Assembly (NCBI GenBank): GCA_946628545.1
Contig: CAMOWU010000011.1
Coordinates: forward strand, 1 to 50,335
DNA from: an uncultured Bacteroides sp.
Lineage (GTDB): Bacteria > Bacteroidota > Bacteroidia > Bacteroidales > Bacteroidaceae
Length of the DNA stretch: 50,335 nucleotides
Reading direction: 5' to 3'
Below are positions 24,596 to 33,783 of the stretch, piece by piece; the first letter of the stretch is position 1, and every line of letters starts with the position of its first letter. Position numbers and translations under genes: made by a program. The notes below the pieces were generated by a model, which was not told where the DNA came from, ran no database searches, and saw only the letters and a program-made list of their open reading frames with translations.

Positions 24596-27577
24596 TTACC
24601 ACCATCCGCCTCCCCAGCCACCGTAGCCTCCCCAGCCGGCAGAACGTTCGTTGTCTGTTCCCATGGCGTTTCTGCCTCCGAAGATGCTGAACTTATAGAT
24701 GGCGCGGAACATCACATACTGGTAGATGGCGTTGTAGCGGGAGTCGCTCTTCATGAGTGCTGAGATGTTGCGGCTGATGTTGGTTTGCTGTCCGAGGATA
24801 TCGCTGACCTCAACCATGAGGGTCAGTGCGCGGCCTTTGAGGAAAGAATGTGCCACTTGTGCGTTCCACAGCAATTCGTTGGTGTTCATCTCCTTTTGTG
24901 TGTATCCTCGCCTGCTGCTCATGCCGATGTCGGTGGAAAGGGAAGATCCCCAGGGGGCTGTCCATTCAAACTCGGCGCCGTAGGAGAAGTCGTAGCTGTT
25001 TTGGTTGCCCATGGTGTTCTTGTCGTTCTTGGCGTGTGTGTAATCCAGTTGGCCGTTCAGGACGATGCTGATTTGCCCCGTGCGGTATGAGAACTCGAGT
25101 CCGCTGTTGAGATTCACGCTATTGGTCACAGACTTGATGGATGTGTCGTCGTCGTTGTCGGTGGAGTTGTTGTAGAAACCCACGTTGTGTGAGTAGTTGC
25201 CACCAAGGTCGATGCCAAGGTTGAAGGCTTTCTTTTTGCCTAAGCCGGTGTTGAAGCCCAAACCACCTCCACCGGTCCAGTTGCCGTTGATGTTCATCGG
25301 CATGGTTGTCCTCACGCCCGTTTCGGCGTTGTAGGTGGTTTTGTTGTCGATGCTGTTTTGTGTGGCGTTGAACCATGCCCATGAGTAGATACCCTGTTGC
25401 TTCTCGGCGTTGTAGGTGTTGAAGTGGGCATTGATGGTGTGGGAGAAAGAGGGTTTCAGTCCAGGATTACCCTTTGTGATGACGAGCGGGTTGGAGTCGT
25501 CTTTGATGTCGAGCAAGTTGGTCATGCTCGGCTGGCGCGTTCTTCCGTTGTAGAAGAAGTAGAGGTTGGTCTGCTTGTTGAAGTTCCATCGGAGGTTGAC
25601 GCGTGGTGCGATGTTGAACACGTTTCGGCTGATTTCGGGGTATTCATAACCCATGTATTTGTAGTTGAGGGTGCTGCGCTGTGGCAAAAGGTCAAGACCT
25701 ACACTGAAGTTGTAGGCTTCCCGCACCTTGCGGAAACTGAGGTTGATGGTCTGGTTGTAGTTCCTGTACTCCGAGAATTGGCTGAGACGGTTGGCCACAG
25801 AATCGGTGCCATCAAGCACATACTGCATGTCTTCCATGAATTTGAGCACGGCGTTGATGTTGTAGCGGTTGTTCTGCATGCTCTGCGACAGGGTCTGGTA
25901 AGCGTCCGACTCGTAGATATAGGCTCGTCGGTCGTTCTTGCTGTAGCTGTAGTTGTAGCTGTAGCTCATTTGCAAGTAGGTCCTGTCGGCTATGGGTTCG
26001 CTGTAGGTCAGTTGGCCCGTGATGCCGAAGTTCTTCGACGGTGTGTCGTAGTATCGGTTGTTCTGCTGGTTGTTTCCTGATGATTTATAGGAGATGTTGG
26101 CGGCAGAGAGTTGCTTGCTCTTTCCGTCGCCGTAGTTGCCAGTGACTCGAAGGGTGATGTTGCGCCCTTTGTTGTTGAGCTTTCGGTTGGCTTGCAATTC
26201 TCCGTTGAAACTGGTGTTTGTACTGTAGGTTTGGTTGCGGTTGGAGTTGGTGTTGACCACCATCTCCAGGAGGTTGTTGAGCACAGTGTTGGCTGGGTCT
26301 ATGTCGGACTGGTCTTCAAATGCGGCGGCTATCTGGTCGTTGTAGTCGAGTGCATTGTGGGTGATGTCATTGGGATTCTCATTGTAAGAGCCTGACTGAC
26401 TGCTGCTTCTTCCCCTGTTGCGTGAGTAGTTGAAGTTGGGGCGGAAGATGATGTTGGTCATGGTGTCGGGTTTCCATTCGAACCTGAAGTTGCTGAAGAC
26501 ACGGTGGTTGCCAGAGAAGTTCTTGCTGTAGCTTTCGCTGAATCTGCCTGTGTTGGCGTTGAAGTATTCAGTTGATGAGGTGTTTTCGTTGTCGCTGCCA
26601 TCGTAGCGGTAGCGAAGGCTTCCACCCGTTTCCAACTTCGGTTTGTCTGTGGCGAAATTCGCACCAATCTCCTTGCTGTTGCGCAGGCCGCCTCCCCAGC
26701 CGCCCCAACGTCCGCCACCTCCGCCGAAGCCCATGTCGGCAACGTTGTTGGCGCCGCCTAAGAAAGTGGCCTGGAAGTCATCATTGAAGCGGTTGACGTT
26801 GAAACGCTCGGAATAGCGTTTTTTGGTGCCTATACCTAAGTTCAGATTGCCGAACCATCCGTTTTTCATGCCTTTTTTCACCGTGAGGTCGAGCACTGTC
26901 TCTTCTTCACCGTCGTCGATCCCAGTGACGCGTGCGAGGTCGCTCTTTCGGTCGTAGGTCTTGAGGTTGTCGATCATCTCTGTGGGGATGTTCTTCATCG
27001 CCACTTCCTTGTCGTTGAGGAAGAACTCCTTACCGTCAACAAGAATCTTGCTGACGGTTTTTCCGTTGATGGTGATGTTGCCGTCTTTATCTACTTTAGC
27101 TCCTGGCAGTTGCTTGACCAGTGCTTCCAGGGTCGATCCCTCCGGCACACGGTAGGCGGCGGCATTGTAGATGAGCGAGTCGCCCGAGACTGCCACTTTG
27201 GATGCGTTGGCAGTGACTTCTGCCCCTTTCAGCAGAATGGCGTCTGAAACCATTGTGATGTAGCCGATGTCGGTGTTCTTCTTTTTCTGTTTGTTCAGTT
27301 CGATATCCACATATTTTGTCACAAAACCGATGAACGATATTTTCAGTGTGTAAGTTCCTTTCTTCACATTTTTCAGCGTGAACCCACCCTCGGCTTCTGT
27401 GGCTGTGCCGGTGACGAAAGTGCTGTCGGGCAGAGATAGCAACTGGATAGTGGCTGAGGCGATGGCATCGCCGTTTTCTTTCTCAACTACAGTGCCACTG
27501 ACGTTGAACGAATTTTGCGCAGAAATGACGGCACAACGCATCAGCGTCATGGCAATCATCAAAAACAATTTCCTCAT
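24596..27577 (-). CDS. TonB-receptor-like outer-membrane beta-barrel protein
   Basis: A 993-residue outer-membrane protein of the OMP_b-brl_3 type. It has a signal peptide (to ISAQ), a carboxypeptidase-regulatory-like domain at about 25-110 (VSGTVVEKENGDAIASATIQ), a plug-like region at 115-240 (LEALVKQLPGAKVDKDG, ILVDGKEFF) and then a long barrel rich in aromatic alternation. It is not SusC-like: there is no SusD partner nearby. A glycine/tryptophan-rich segment sits at 284-298 (GFGGGGGRWGGWGGG) and a second one forms the extreme C-terminus (WGGYGGWGGGWW), after what looks like the last barrel strand (YKFSIFGG). The role may be structural or peptide/siderophore-related. It is likely transcribed with the GH31 gene. 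Confidence 0.82.
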   Translation of the reverse strand: MRKLFLMIAMTLMRCAVISAQNSFNVSGTVVEKENGDAIASATIQLLSLPDSTFVTGTATEAEGGFTLKNVKKGTYTLKISFIGFVTKYVDIELNKQKKKNTDIGYITMVSDAILLKGAEVTANASKVAVSGDSLIYNAAAYRVPEGSTLEALVKQLPGAKVDKDGNITINGKTVSKILVDGKEFFLNDKEVAMKNIPTEMIDNLKTYDRKSDLARVTGIDDGEEETVLDLTVKKGMKNGWFGNLNLGIGTKKRYSERFNVNRFNDDFQATFLGGANNVADMGFGGGGGRWGGWGGGLRNSKEIGANFATDKPKLETGGSLRYRYDGSDNENTSSTEYFNANTGRFSESYSKNFSGNHRVFSNFRFEWKPDTMTNIIFRPNFNYSRNRGRSSSQSGSYNENPNDITHNALDYNDQIAAAFEDQSDIDPANTVLNNLLEMVVNTNSNRNQTYSTNTSFNGELQANRKLNNKGRNITLRVTGNYGDGKSKQLSAANISYKSSGNNQQNNRYYDTPSKNFGITGQLTYSEPIADRTYLQMSYSYNYSYSKNDRRAYIYESDAYQTLSQSMQNNRYNINAVLKFMEDMQYVLDGTDSVANRLSQFSEYRNYNQTINLSFRKVREAYNFSVGLDLLPQRSTLNYKYMGYEYPEISRNVFNIAPRVNLRWNFNKQTNLYFFYNGRTRQPSMTNLLDIKDDSNPLVITKGNPGLKPSFSHTINAHFNTYNAEKQQGIYSWAWFNATQNSIDNKTTYNAETGVRTTMPMNINGNWTGGGGLGFNTGLGKKKAFNLGIDLGGNYSHNVGFYNNSTDNDDDTSIKSVTNSVNLNSGLEFSYRTGQISIVLNGQLDYTHAKNDKNTMGNQNSYDFSYGAEFEWTAPWGSSLSTDIGMSSRRGYTQKEMNTNELLWNAQVAHSFLKGRALTLMVEVSDILGQQTNISRNISALMKSDSRYNAIYQYVMFRAIYKFSIFGGRNAMGTDNERSAGWGGYGGWGGGWW

Positions 27578-27741
27578 TTTTTACTTTATTGACAATTTGA
27601 TATTGTGAATATGACGGGACATATTCATATTTTTGCTTTAAAATGCAAAATTACACAAGATATTCGACTTGATAGCCTAATGATTGAAGAATTAAGATTT
27701 CTTAAAGAAAATGCAGGCGTTTAGTAACTGCTCAGTGCTCA

Positions 27742-27803
27742 GTAGGAGGTGCGGCATTCCTGCCGCACAAAAAAATGTTCGGCAGGAATGCCGAACCTCC
27801 TAC
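27742..27803. repeat. REPIN-like paired inverted repeat
   Basis: Two 27-bp arms (27742-27768 and 27777-27803) in inverted orientation with an A-rich 8-bp spacer. Each arm holds its own hairpin: GTGCGGCA-TTCC-TGCCGCAC on the left and TTCGGCA-GGAA-TGCCGAA on the right. The arms differ at two positions only, and both differences keep the base pair within each small hairpin. Confidence 0.8.
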
Positions 27804-27942
27804 CGTAAACAACGAAATTGCAGGTTTGTAATGTAGGAGCGATTCAGTGTGACAATTCCTGGTGGCTGTCACTAATCAGATTTGGTAGTGGTTTTCCCAA
27901 ATTTTTCTGAATAATTTTCCTATAATTTTGAGCGAAGCGACT

Positions 27943-27973
27943 AAAAAAACGGACACTCAAATTGGGTGTCCGC
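27943..27973 (-). terminator. terminator, probably the original pgi terminator
   Basis: Stem 27950-27958 with 27964-27972 (CGGACAC core, one G-U pair), 5-nt loop; on the minus strand it is followed by seven T. It lies about 70 bp past the duplicated pgi stop codon, so it probably ended the lysS-gpsA-pgi message before the acyltransferase gene arrived. Confidence 0.7.
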
Positions 27974-28043
27974 TTTTAGAATCATTCAGGGCATTCTGTT
28001 TTTCGGGTAATGGAAGAACGCTCTGGGTCGTACTGAAGATTCC

Positions 28044-28118
28044 TTATCCCAGTCTCTCTTGGATGGCCTTGCTTTCAGCCTCATAGCCAGGCTTGTTGAG
28101 CAGGGCGAACATGTTCTT
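28044..28118 (-). pseudogene. duplicated 3' end of pgi
   Basis: These 75 bp match 29269-29343, the last codons and stop of pgi, with a single difference (CAA for CAG, both Gln). Read on the minus strand it encodes [19 protein letters not shown] followed by ERLG and stop. It has no start and is only a remnant. Together with the intact pgi end it forms direct repeats flanking the acyltransferase gene. Confidence 0.95.
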
Positions 28119-28122
28119 TGAT

Positions 28123-29112
28123 TTACTTGTGGTTTTCAAGATGGATAAGTGGCCATTTTGATCTTATCCTTTCGAAAATAAAAGCTAATGCCAATGTTAT
28201 TATTGTGTTGTAAGTGCATTCAATGATGAGTAACGAAAAAGAGTTGGCTGTCATGATGTTCAAAGGTGGGTTGTAGCCTCCTACATGATTGAGAATCTGA
28301 TGAATGCAAAGAATCAATAATGTATGCTTGCCAATGTATGTTAAAAATTTGCACTCCAATAATTTTGCATGGGATATGATAAAAAGTGATATTACAGATG
28401 TGCAGAAAACAGAAGTCAGTCCATGAGGGTAAAGTGTGTCGCTGATATGCACTTCCATTCTCAATGTGGTATAAACCCATAAAAAAATAATGACACAGAC
28501 AAAGGGTAAATATGAACAAATGTTTTTGATTTCATCTTTATAATTTTTGGCCCATGCCCCAATATAAACATACACTACAGCGGAAAGGCCGCTTTGTAGA
28601 GACAAAGGCATGTAAATGACCAAAGAGGCAACGGATAAAGTGAACAGTGAAAGAGTGATAAACAGTTTGGTTGGACTATTGTGTATTTTCGACGATATGA
28701 GATGGAATGTAGTGAGCGCCCAAAACAATGACCATAAAAACCATATTGGTCCCAAAGTCCATCGATAGCTTGTCACATAGAGGCTATTGAATAGAAGAGA
28801 CGTCAGACTTTCAATGAAATGATGATGTGTGAAATGATTGTAAATTGATCCTGCAATGATGCAGATAAAAGCGGTGATAAAATAAGGCCTTAGATAATTG
28901 TAAGCAATTTTCTTATAGTATTCCTTAATTCCTATCCCCGGCTTGTAGAAAAGACCTGCTAAAATGAAAAAGATTGGCATATGAAAAGTGTAGATCCAGC
29001 TATATAAGATACGGAAATGTTCGTGTATCTCTTTGGTGTGGCCGATTATGACAAGAATAATCAATAATCCTTTGAGAGAATCAATTTCGCTAATTCTTTT
29101 CGTTTTTGCCAT
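28123..29112 (-). CDS. membrane acyltransferase (Acyl_transf_3)
   Basis: A 329-residue integral membrane protein with about ten hydrophobic helices. The start has the family pattern [21 protein letters not shown], with the presumed catalytic histidine in IGHT, and [14 protein letters not shown] in the third segment. Such enzymes O-acylate surface sugars or exopolysaccharide units from acyl-CoA. I start at the ATG at 29112 because the conserved helix begins a few residues later; an ATG at 29235 would add 41 unconserved residues. The gene is markedly richer in A and T than all its neighbours and uses AT-ending codons, so recent transfer is likely. It lies between two direct copies of the pgi 3' end, and its stop codon is four bases from one of them. 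Confidence 0.85.
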   Translation of the reverse strand: MAKTKRISEIDSLKGLLIILVIIGHTKEIHEHFRILYSWIYTFHMPIFFILAGLFYKPGIGIKEYYKKIAYNYLRPYFITAFICIIAGSIYNHFTHHHFIESLTSLLFNSLYVTSYRWTLGPIWFLWSLFWALTTFHLISSKIHNSPTKLFITLSLFTLSVASLVIYMPLSLQSGLSAVVYVYIGAWAKNYKDEIKNICSYLPFVCVIIFLWVYTTLRMEVHISDTLYPHGLTSVFCTSVISLFIISHAKLLECKFLTYIGKHTLLILCIHQILNHVGGYNPPLNIMTANSFSLLIIECTYNTIITLALAFIFERIRSKWPLIHLENHK

Positions 29113-29198
29113 AATAATATAGAGATTAGAAAAAAAAAGGTTATATAGATCGTCGTTATCTATATGTTTTATCATAAGATTTACTTGAACATATAGAG

Positions 29199-29232
29199 AA
29201 AAGGGTGTGCCAATGTATTGACACATCCTTTT
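29199..29232 (-). terminator. terminator after intact pgi
   Basis: Arms 29199-29209 and 29222-29232 (AAAAGGGTGTG against CACATCCTTTT, one G-U pair) with a 12-nt loop. It lies 36 bp past the pgi stop and within the inserted segment, so it may have come in with the acyltransferase gene. Confidence 0.6.
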
Positions 29233-29268
29233 CAAAGAGAGAGTAAGTTGTATAATCTCGTTATTCCA

Positions 29269-30612
29269 TTATCCCAGTCTCTCCTGGATGGCCTTGCTTT
29301 CAGCCTCATAGCCAGGCTTGTTGAGCAGGGCGAACATGTTCTTCTTGTAGGCTTCAACACCAGGCTGGTTGAAGGTGTTCACACCGAGGATCTCGCCGCT
29401 GATACCGCAACCCTTCTCGAAGAAGTAGATCAACTGACCTACATAGTATTCGTTCAGGCATGGAAGCACGATGCGGAGGTTGGGCACACCACCGTCAACG
29501 TGTGCGAGCTGTGTGCCAAGCTCTGCCATCTTGTTCACCTGGTCGATACGCTTGCCAGCCAGGAAGTTCAGTCCGTCGAGGTTCTCCTCGTCGCTGGGCA
29601 CCTCAAGGCACTGGTTGGGAGCACTTACTGAAATCACGGTCTCGAAGATGGTGCGCTCACCGTCCTGGATCCATTGTCCCATAGAGTGGAGGTCGGTGGT
29701 GAAATCCACTGCTGCAGGGAAGATACCCTTGCCGTCCTTACCTTCCGACTCACCGTAGAGCTGCTTCCACCACTCGTTCATGAAGTGAAGCTTGGGCTGG
29801 AAGTTGGCCAGGATCTCAATCTTCTTGCCAGCGGCATAGAGAGCGTTGCGAACAGCGGCATACATAGCTGAAGGATTCTCGCAGAAAGGAACGTCAACAG
29901 CTGTCTGAGCCTCCATGGCCTGGGCACCTGCGATCAGCTGGTCGATATCGAAGCCTGCGCAAGCGATAGGCAGCAAGCCTACAGGAGTGAGCACGGAGAA
30001 ACGACCGCCAACGTTGTCGGGAATCACGAAGGACTTGTAGCCTTCCTTGTCGGCTGTGGTGCGTGCTGCGCCTTTCTTGGCGTCGGTGATGGCCACGATC
30101 ACTTTCTTGGCCTCTTCCTTACCACGCTGGTCCTCACACATCTTCTTCAGCAAACGGAAGGTGATGGCAGTCTCAGTCGTAGTTCCTGACTTGGAGATGT
30201 TGATCACACCGAACTTCTTGCCTTTCAAGTATCCAATCAACTCGCTGAGGTAGTCCTCGCCGATGTTGTTGCCTGCAAACAGAATACGTGGACCTTTGGC
30301 GGGAAGGAGCCAGGAGAATGTGTTCTCCAAGCACTCAATCACGGCACGTGCGCCAAGATAGCTACCTCCGATACCAGCCACAACCACGGCTTCGCAGTTC
30401 TCGCGAAGCACCTGGGCAGTGGCTTTCACGTCGTCGAGGAATGCCTGTGTTGTCTCCGATGGCAGATGAAGCCATCCGAGGAAGTCATTGCCTTTGCATG
30501 TTCCGTTCTCCAGAGCCTCCAGGGCGGCTTTGGCCTTAGGCTCGTAACTCTCCACCGCACCAGCTGCCAAGAACTGAGCGGCTTTGTTGAACTCAAGTTT
30601 CAGATTTTCCAT
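29269..30612 (-). CDS. pgi: glucose-6-phosphate isomerase
   Basis: A 447-residue cytosolic enzyme that interconverts glucose 6-phosphate and fructose 6-phosphate in glycolysis and gluconeogenesis. The two family signatures are present: the sugar-phosphate-binding [19 protein letters not shown] and [19 protein letters not shown], and also [16 protein letters not shown]. The length is that of the short bacterial form. It is the last gene of the lysS-gpsA-pgi run (76 bp after gpsA). The final 75 bp also occur as a separate copy at 28044-28118, past the acyltransferase gene, so the present 3' end may itself have been supplied by the insertion event. The protein is complete. Confidence 0.96.
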   Translation of the reverse strand: MENLKLEFNKAAQFLAAGAVESYEPKAKAALEALENGTCKGNDFLGWLHLPSETTQAFLDDVKATAQVLRENCEAVVVAGIGGSYLGARAVIECLENTFSWLLPAKGPRILFAGNNIGEDYLSELIGYLKGKKFGVINISKSGTTTETAITFRLLKKMCEDQRGKEEAKKVIVAITDAKKGAARTTADKEGYKSFVIPDNVGGRFSVLTPVGLLPIACAGFDIDQLIAGAQAMEAQTAVDVPFCENPSAMYAAVRNALYAAGKKIEILANFQPKLHFMNEWWKQLYGESEGKDGKGIFPAAVDFTTDLHSMGQWIQDGERTIFETVISVSAPNQCLEVPSDEENLDGLNFLAGKRIDQVNKMAELGTQLAHVDGGVPNLRIVLPCLNEYYVGQLIYFFEKGCGISGEILGVNTFNQPGVEAYKKNMFALLNKPGYEAESKAIQERLG

Positions 30613-30687
30613 TGTCTGTGTTTTTTATAATTGTTGATGTCTTCTATGCTGTTTTTTCCATAGTTTCCATTGTTCCCATCCTTCTTC

Positions 30688-31692
30688 TTATCTGAATGTC
30701 TCCGACAGTCTCTTGATCTCCTGCTCAGGTTTGGCCTTGGCGTAGAGGATGTTATAGACAGACTCGAGGATGGGCATATAGACTTTGTAGCGCTTGTTGA
30801 GCTGCATCATGCACTTGGTGCCGTAGTAGCCCTCTGCAATCATCTCCATTTCCAATTGGGCGGTCTTCACACTGTAGCCTTTGCCAATCATCGTACCGAA
30901 GACACGGTTGCGCGAGAAATTGGAGTAGGTTGTCACCAACAAGTCACCCATATAGACGGAGTTGATGATCTGTCGGTCGCAAGGAACGGCGGTGTCGATG
31001 AAACGTGCCATCTCCTGCAACGCGTTGGAGTTGAGCACTGCAAGGAAGTTGTCGCCATACTTCAATCCGTGGCAGATGCCAGCTGCTATGGCATACACGT
31101 TCTTCAGCACACTGGCGTATTCGATGCCTTCTATATCGGTGCTGATGGATGTGGTCACGTTGCGGGAGGCGAGGATGTCGGCCACCAGTTGGGCTCGCTC
31201 CAAATCGCGGCAACCTACCGTCAGGTAGCACAAACGGTCCAGAGCCACCTCCTCCGCATGCGACGGTCCGCCTATAGATGCCACTTGGTCTTCTGGCACC
31301 TTGTAGGTCTGTTGGAAATAGCGTGAGATGACCAGGTTGTCGTCGGGGACTATACCTTTGATTGCAGTCACCACAAGCTTGTCCTTCAGATTGGTTTTCA
31401 ATTTCTTCAGGTGGCTCTTCAGGTATGGAGAGGGGGTCACGAAAATCAATGTGTCGGAGTTTTTCACCACAGCATTGATGTCGGAGGAGAAATGAATACG
31501 GCTGATGTCGAAATGAACACCGGTTAAGTAAGCAGGGTTGTGGCCCAGTTCCTTGAACTCGGCAATCCTGTCGTCGCGACGTATATACCAGTTGATGCTT
31601 TCTTCATGGTTCATGACAATTTTGGCGATGGCGGTGGCCCAACTGCCACCACCCATGATCGCTACCCTGCCACAACCTTCAAAATCCATCAT
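30688..31692 (-). CDS. gpsA: glycerol-3-phosphate dehydrogenase, NAD(P)+
   Basis: A 334-residue enzyme that reduces dihydroxyacetone phosphate to sn-glycerol 3-phosphate, the backbone for phospholipids. The nucleotide-binding motif is VAIMGGGSWATAIAK and the catalytic region has SIGGPSHAEEVALD, AIKGIVPDD and the C-domain lysine in SVLKNVYAIAAGICHGLKYG. The start has two adjacent methionines; either is possible and the difference is one residue. It lies between lysS and pgi on the same strand with short gaps and no internal promoter that I can see, an arrangement shared with other Bacteroidota, so all three are probably one operon. Confidence 0.95.
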   Translation of the reverse strand: MMDFEGCGRVAIMGGGSWATAIAKIVMNHEESINWYIRRDDRIAEFKELGHNPAYLTGVHFDISRIHFSSDINAVVKNSDTLIFVTPSPYLKSHLKKLKTNLKDKLVVTAIKGIVPDDNLVISRYFQQTYKVPEDQVASIGGPSHAEEVALDRLCYLTVGCRDLERAQLVADILASRNVTTSISTDIEGIEYASVLKNVYAIAAGICHGLKYGDNFLAVLNSNALQEMARFIDTAVPCDRQIINSVYMGDLLVTTYSNFSRNRVFGTMIGKGYSVKTAQLEMEMIAEGYYGTKCMMQLNKRYKVYMPILESVYNILYAKAKPEQEIKRLSETFR

Positions 31693-31777
31693 CTCTTCTA
31701 ATGTTTAAGGAATCTTCTATAAATTGTCTTTCAGAAAATTTGGAGGATTTCTATCCGAATTCCCCAATGACTCAGAT

Positions 31778-33514
31778 TTACTCAGGATCACCGAGGCTGT
31801 CGATGATGGCCTTCAAGTCGTCAACACTGGGTTTCTGAATGTCCAGTTTGTACTTCTTCAGTACCTCACCGATCTGTTGCTGCACTTTCTGTGCGTTTCC
31901 GCCAGCAAGATCGCTCACTAAATTGTAGCCAACCTTCTGAAGCACAGGGACAATCTCTTCGCTGAATCCCACTTCAACGAACTTCTCCACAGGATCCTTT
32001 GGCGTGCGTTTTTCAGGACGCATCTGTGGGAAAAGCATGATCTCACCGATGGCGAACTTGCCCGTCATGAGCATCACCAAGCGGTCGATGCCGATACCGA
32101 TGCCACTTGTGGGCGGCATACCGTACTGAAGGGCGCGGAGGAAGTCATGGTCGATGATCATCGCCTCGTCGTCGCCCTTGGCAGCCAGTTTCATCTGGTC
32201 AACAAAACGCTCCTCCTGATCGATCGGGTCGTTCAACTCACTGTAGGCGTTGGCCAGTTCCTTGCCGTTGACCATCAACTCAAAACGCTCGGTCAGACCC
32301 GGTTTCGTGCGGTGCATCTTGGTCAGTGGCGACATCTCAACGGGATAGTCGGTGATGAAGGTGGGCTGTATGAAAGTGCCTTCGGCGGTCTCACCGAAAA
32401 TCTCATCAATCAACTTGCCTTTGCCCATCGTCTCGGTGCCTTCGATGCCTATCTTCACAGCAATCTCACGGATTTCCTCCTCGCTCTTGCCTTCCAAGTC
32501 GTAGCCGCTCTTCTCCTTGATGGCCTCAAGGATGGGCAGGCGACGGTAGGGGGCCTTGAAGGAAATGGTCTGTCCGTCGATTTCTATCTCAGGTTTGCCG
32601 TTCACGGCTGTGCAGATTTCTTCCAGCATTTGCTCGGTAAATGACATCATCCAATTGTAGTCCTTGTAGCTGACGTACAATTCCATGCAGGTGAACTCGG
32701 GATTGTGGGTCTTGTCCATACCTTCGTTGCGGAAGTTCTTGCCAATCTCATACACTCCCTCAAATCCACCTACAATCAGTCGTTTGAGATAGAGCTCAGT
32801 GGCAATGCGCATATACATGTCCTGGTTCAGGGCATTGAAGTGGGTGATGAAAGGACGGGCCGATGCACCACCGGCAATGCTCTGGAGCACAGGTGTCTCC
32901 ACCTCGGTGTATCCGTTGCGGTCGAGGATGTTGCGAAGGGTGCGGGTCACGATGGCGCGCTTGATGAAGATGTCTTTCACACCTTCGTTCACAGCCAGAT
33001 CCACATAGCGCTGGCGATAGCGCAACTCGGGATCATCGAACTTATCGTATGCCACACCGTCCTTGTATTTCACCACAGGCAGTGGCTTCAGACTCTTCGA
33101 CAGCAGTGTCAGGGTCTGTGCATGCACACTGATCTCACCTGTCTGGGTGCGGAAGACGTAGCCCTTGACACCGATGAAGTCGCCTAAGTCGAGCAGTTTC
33201 TTGAAAACAGTGTTGTATAGTTCTTTGTCTTCACCAGGACAGATGTCGTCGCGGGTGATATAGACTTGGATTCTTCCTTTGGAGTCTTGAATCTCCACAA
33301 ACGATGCCTTTCCCATCACCCTGCGGCTCATCATACGGCCGGCGATACTCACCTCACGTGGCTCAGCCTCATCGCTGAACTCACTGATGATGTCGGTGGA
33401 GAAGGCATTGGTGCAATACTCGGCTGCTGGATAAGGGTCAATACCCATAGAACGCAACTGGTCTAAGTTGTTGCGGCGATTAATCTCTTGTTCGCTAAGT
33501 TCTAAAATGTTCAT
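31778..33514 (-). CDS. lysS: lysyl-tRNA synthetase, class II
   Basis: A 578-residue synthetase that charges tRNA-Lys. An N-terminal OB-fold (VSIAGRMMSRRVMGKASFVEI) binds the anticodon. The catalytic core carries motif 2 (FRNEGMDKTHNPEFTCMEL) and motif 3 (GIGIGIDRLVMLMTG). About 70 extra residues follow the usual class II end (from KFVEVGFSEEIVPVLQ), an extension typical of the Bacteroidota enzyme. The start at 33514 (MNILELSEQE) is chosen over an ATG at 33553 because the added residues are not conserved-looking. A TAACTTTG -7 box lies about 70 bp upstream. First gene of the gpsA-pgi operon. Confidence 0.96.
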   Translation of the reverse strand: MNILELSEQEINRRNNLDQLRSMGIDPYPAAEYCTNAFSTDIISEFSDEAEPREVSIAGRMMSRRVMGKASFVEIQDSKGRIQVYITRDDICPGEDKELYNTVFKKLLDLGDFIGVKGYVFRTQTGEISVHAQTLTLLSKSLKPLPVVKYKDGVAYDKFDDPELRYRQRYVDLAVNEGVKDIFIKRAIVTRTLRNILDRNGYTEVETPVLQSIAGGASARPFITHFNALNQDMYMRIATELYLKRLIVGGFEGVYEIGKNFRNEGMDKTHNPEFTCMELYVSYKDYNWMMSFTEQMLEEICTAVNGKPEIEIDGQTISFKAPYRRLPILEAIKEKSGYDLEGKSEEEIREIAVKIGIEGTETMGKGKLIDEIFGETAEGTFIQPTFITDYPVEMSPLTKMHRTKPGLTERFELMVNGKELANAYSELNDPIDQEERFVDQMKLAAKGDDEAMIIDHDFLRALQYGMPPTSGIGIGIDRLVMLMTGKFAIGEIMLFPQMRPEKRTPKDPVEKFVEVGFSEEIVPVLQKVGYNLVSDLAGGNAQKVQQQIGEVLKKYKLDIQKPSVDDLKAIIDSLGDPE

Positions 33515-33581
33515 ATCTGTTTGTCTGTTGCCTGTGGAGTGAAAAAACGTCAAATCAACAACCCACAGTGAAAAATATGTG

Positions 33582-33589
33582 CAAAGTTA
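33582..33589 (-). promoter_or_regulatory. -7 box of the lysS operon promoter
   Basis: The minus strand reads TAACTTTG, a full TAnnTTTG match, giving a leader of about 60 nt before the lysS start. No convincing -33 element at the standard distance. Confidence 0.5.
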
Positions 33590-33783
33590 CCGCTTTTTAT
33601 CCAATTAAAGGGCTTATTTCGCTTTTTTTATTCTTTTCCTATACATATTATATATAAAAATAAGAAAATGCCTCAACAGTTGGGTTTTATGAGTAAGTTA
33701 ACGATTATGAATGAGAGTTGTAATTTTGGTAAAACGAATGAGTGTTTTTTGGGGGGAATGATCTTTAGGATTCTAAAGTTGTC

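Larger units (their letters stand above)
27578..28043. other. non-coding stretch with repeats and a terminator
   Basis: No convincing gene. It holds a possible minus-strand -7 box (TAATTTTG at 27646-27653), an imperfect 7-bp inverted repeat GAATATG/CATATTC at 27607-27626 in the leader of the beta-barrel gene, the REPIN-like repeat at 27742-27803, and a minus-strand terminator at 27943-27973. Confidence 0.6.

Noticed and set aside
22162..27577. A complete polysaccharide utilisation locus around the GH31 gene.
   Set aside because: The outer-membrane protein is not SusC-like and no SusD gene is present.
28123..29235. A mobile element with its own recombinase at the pgi duplication.
   Set aside because: Only the acyltransferase frame lies between the repeats; no integrase, transposase or terminal inverted repeat was found.
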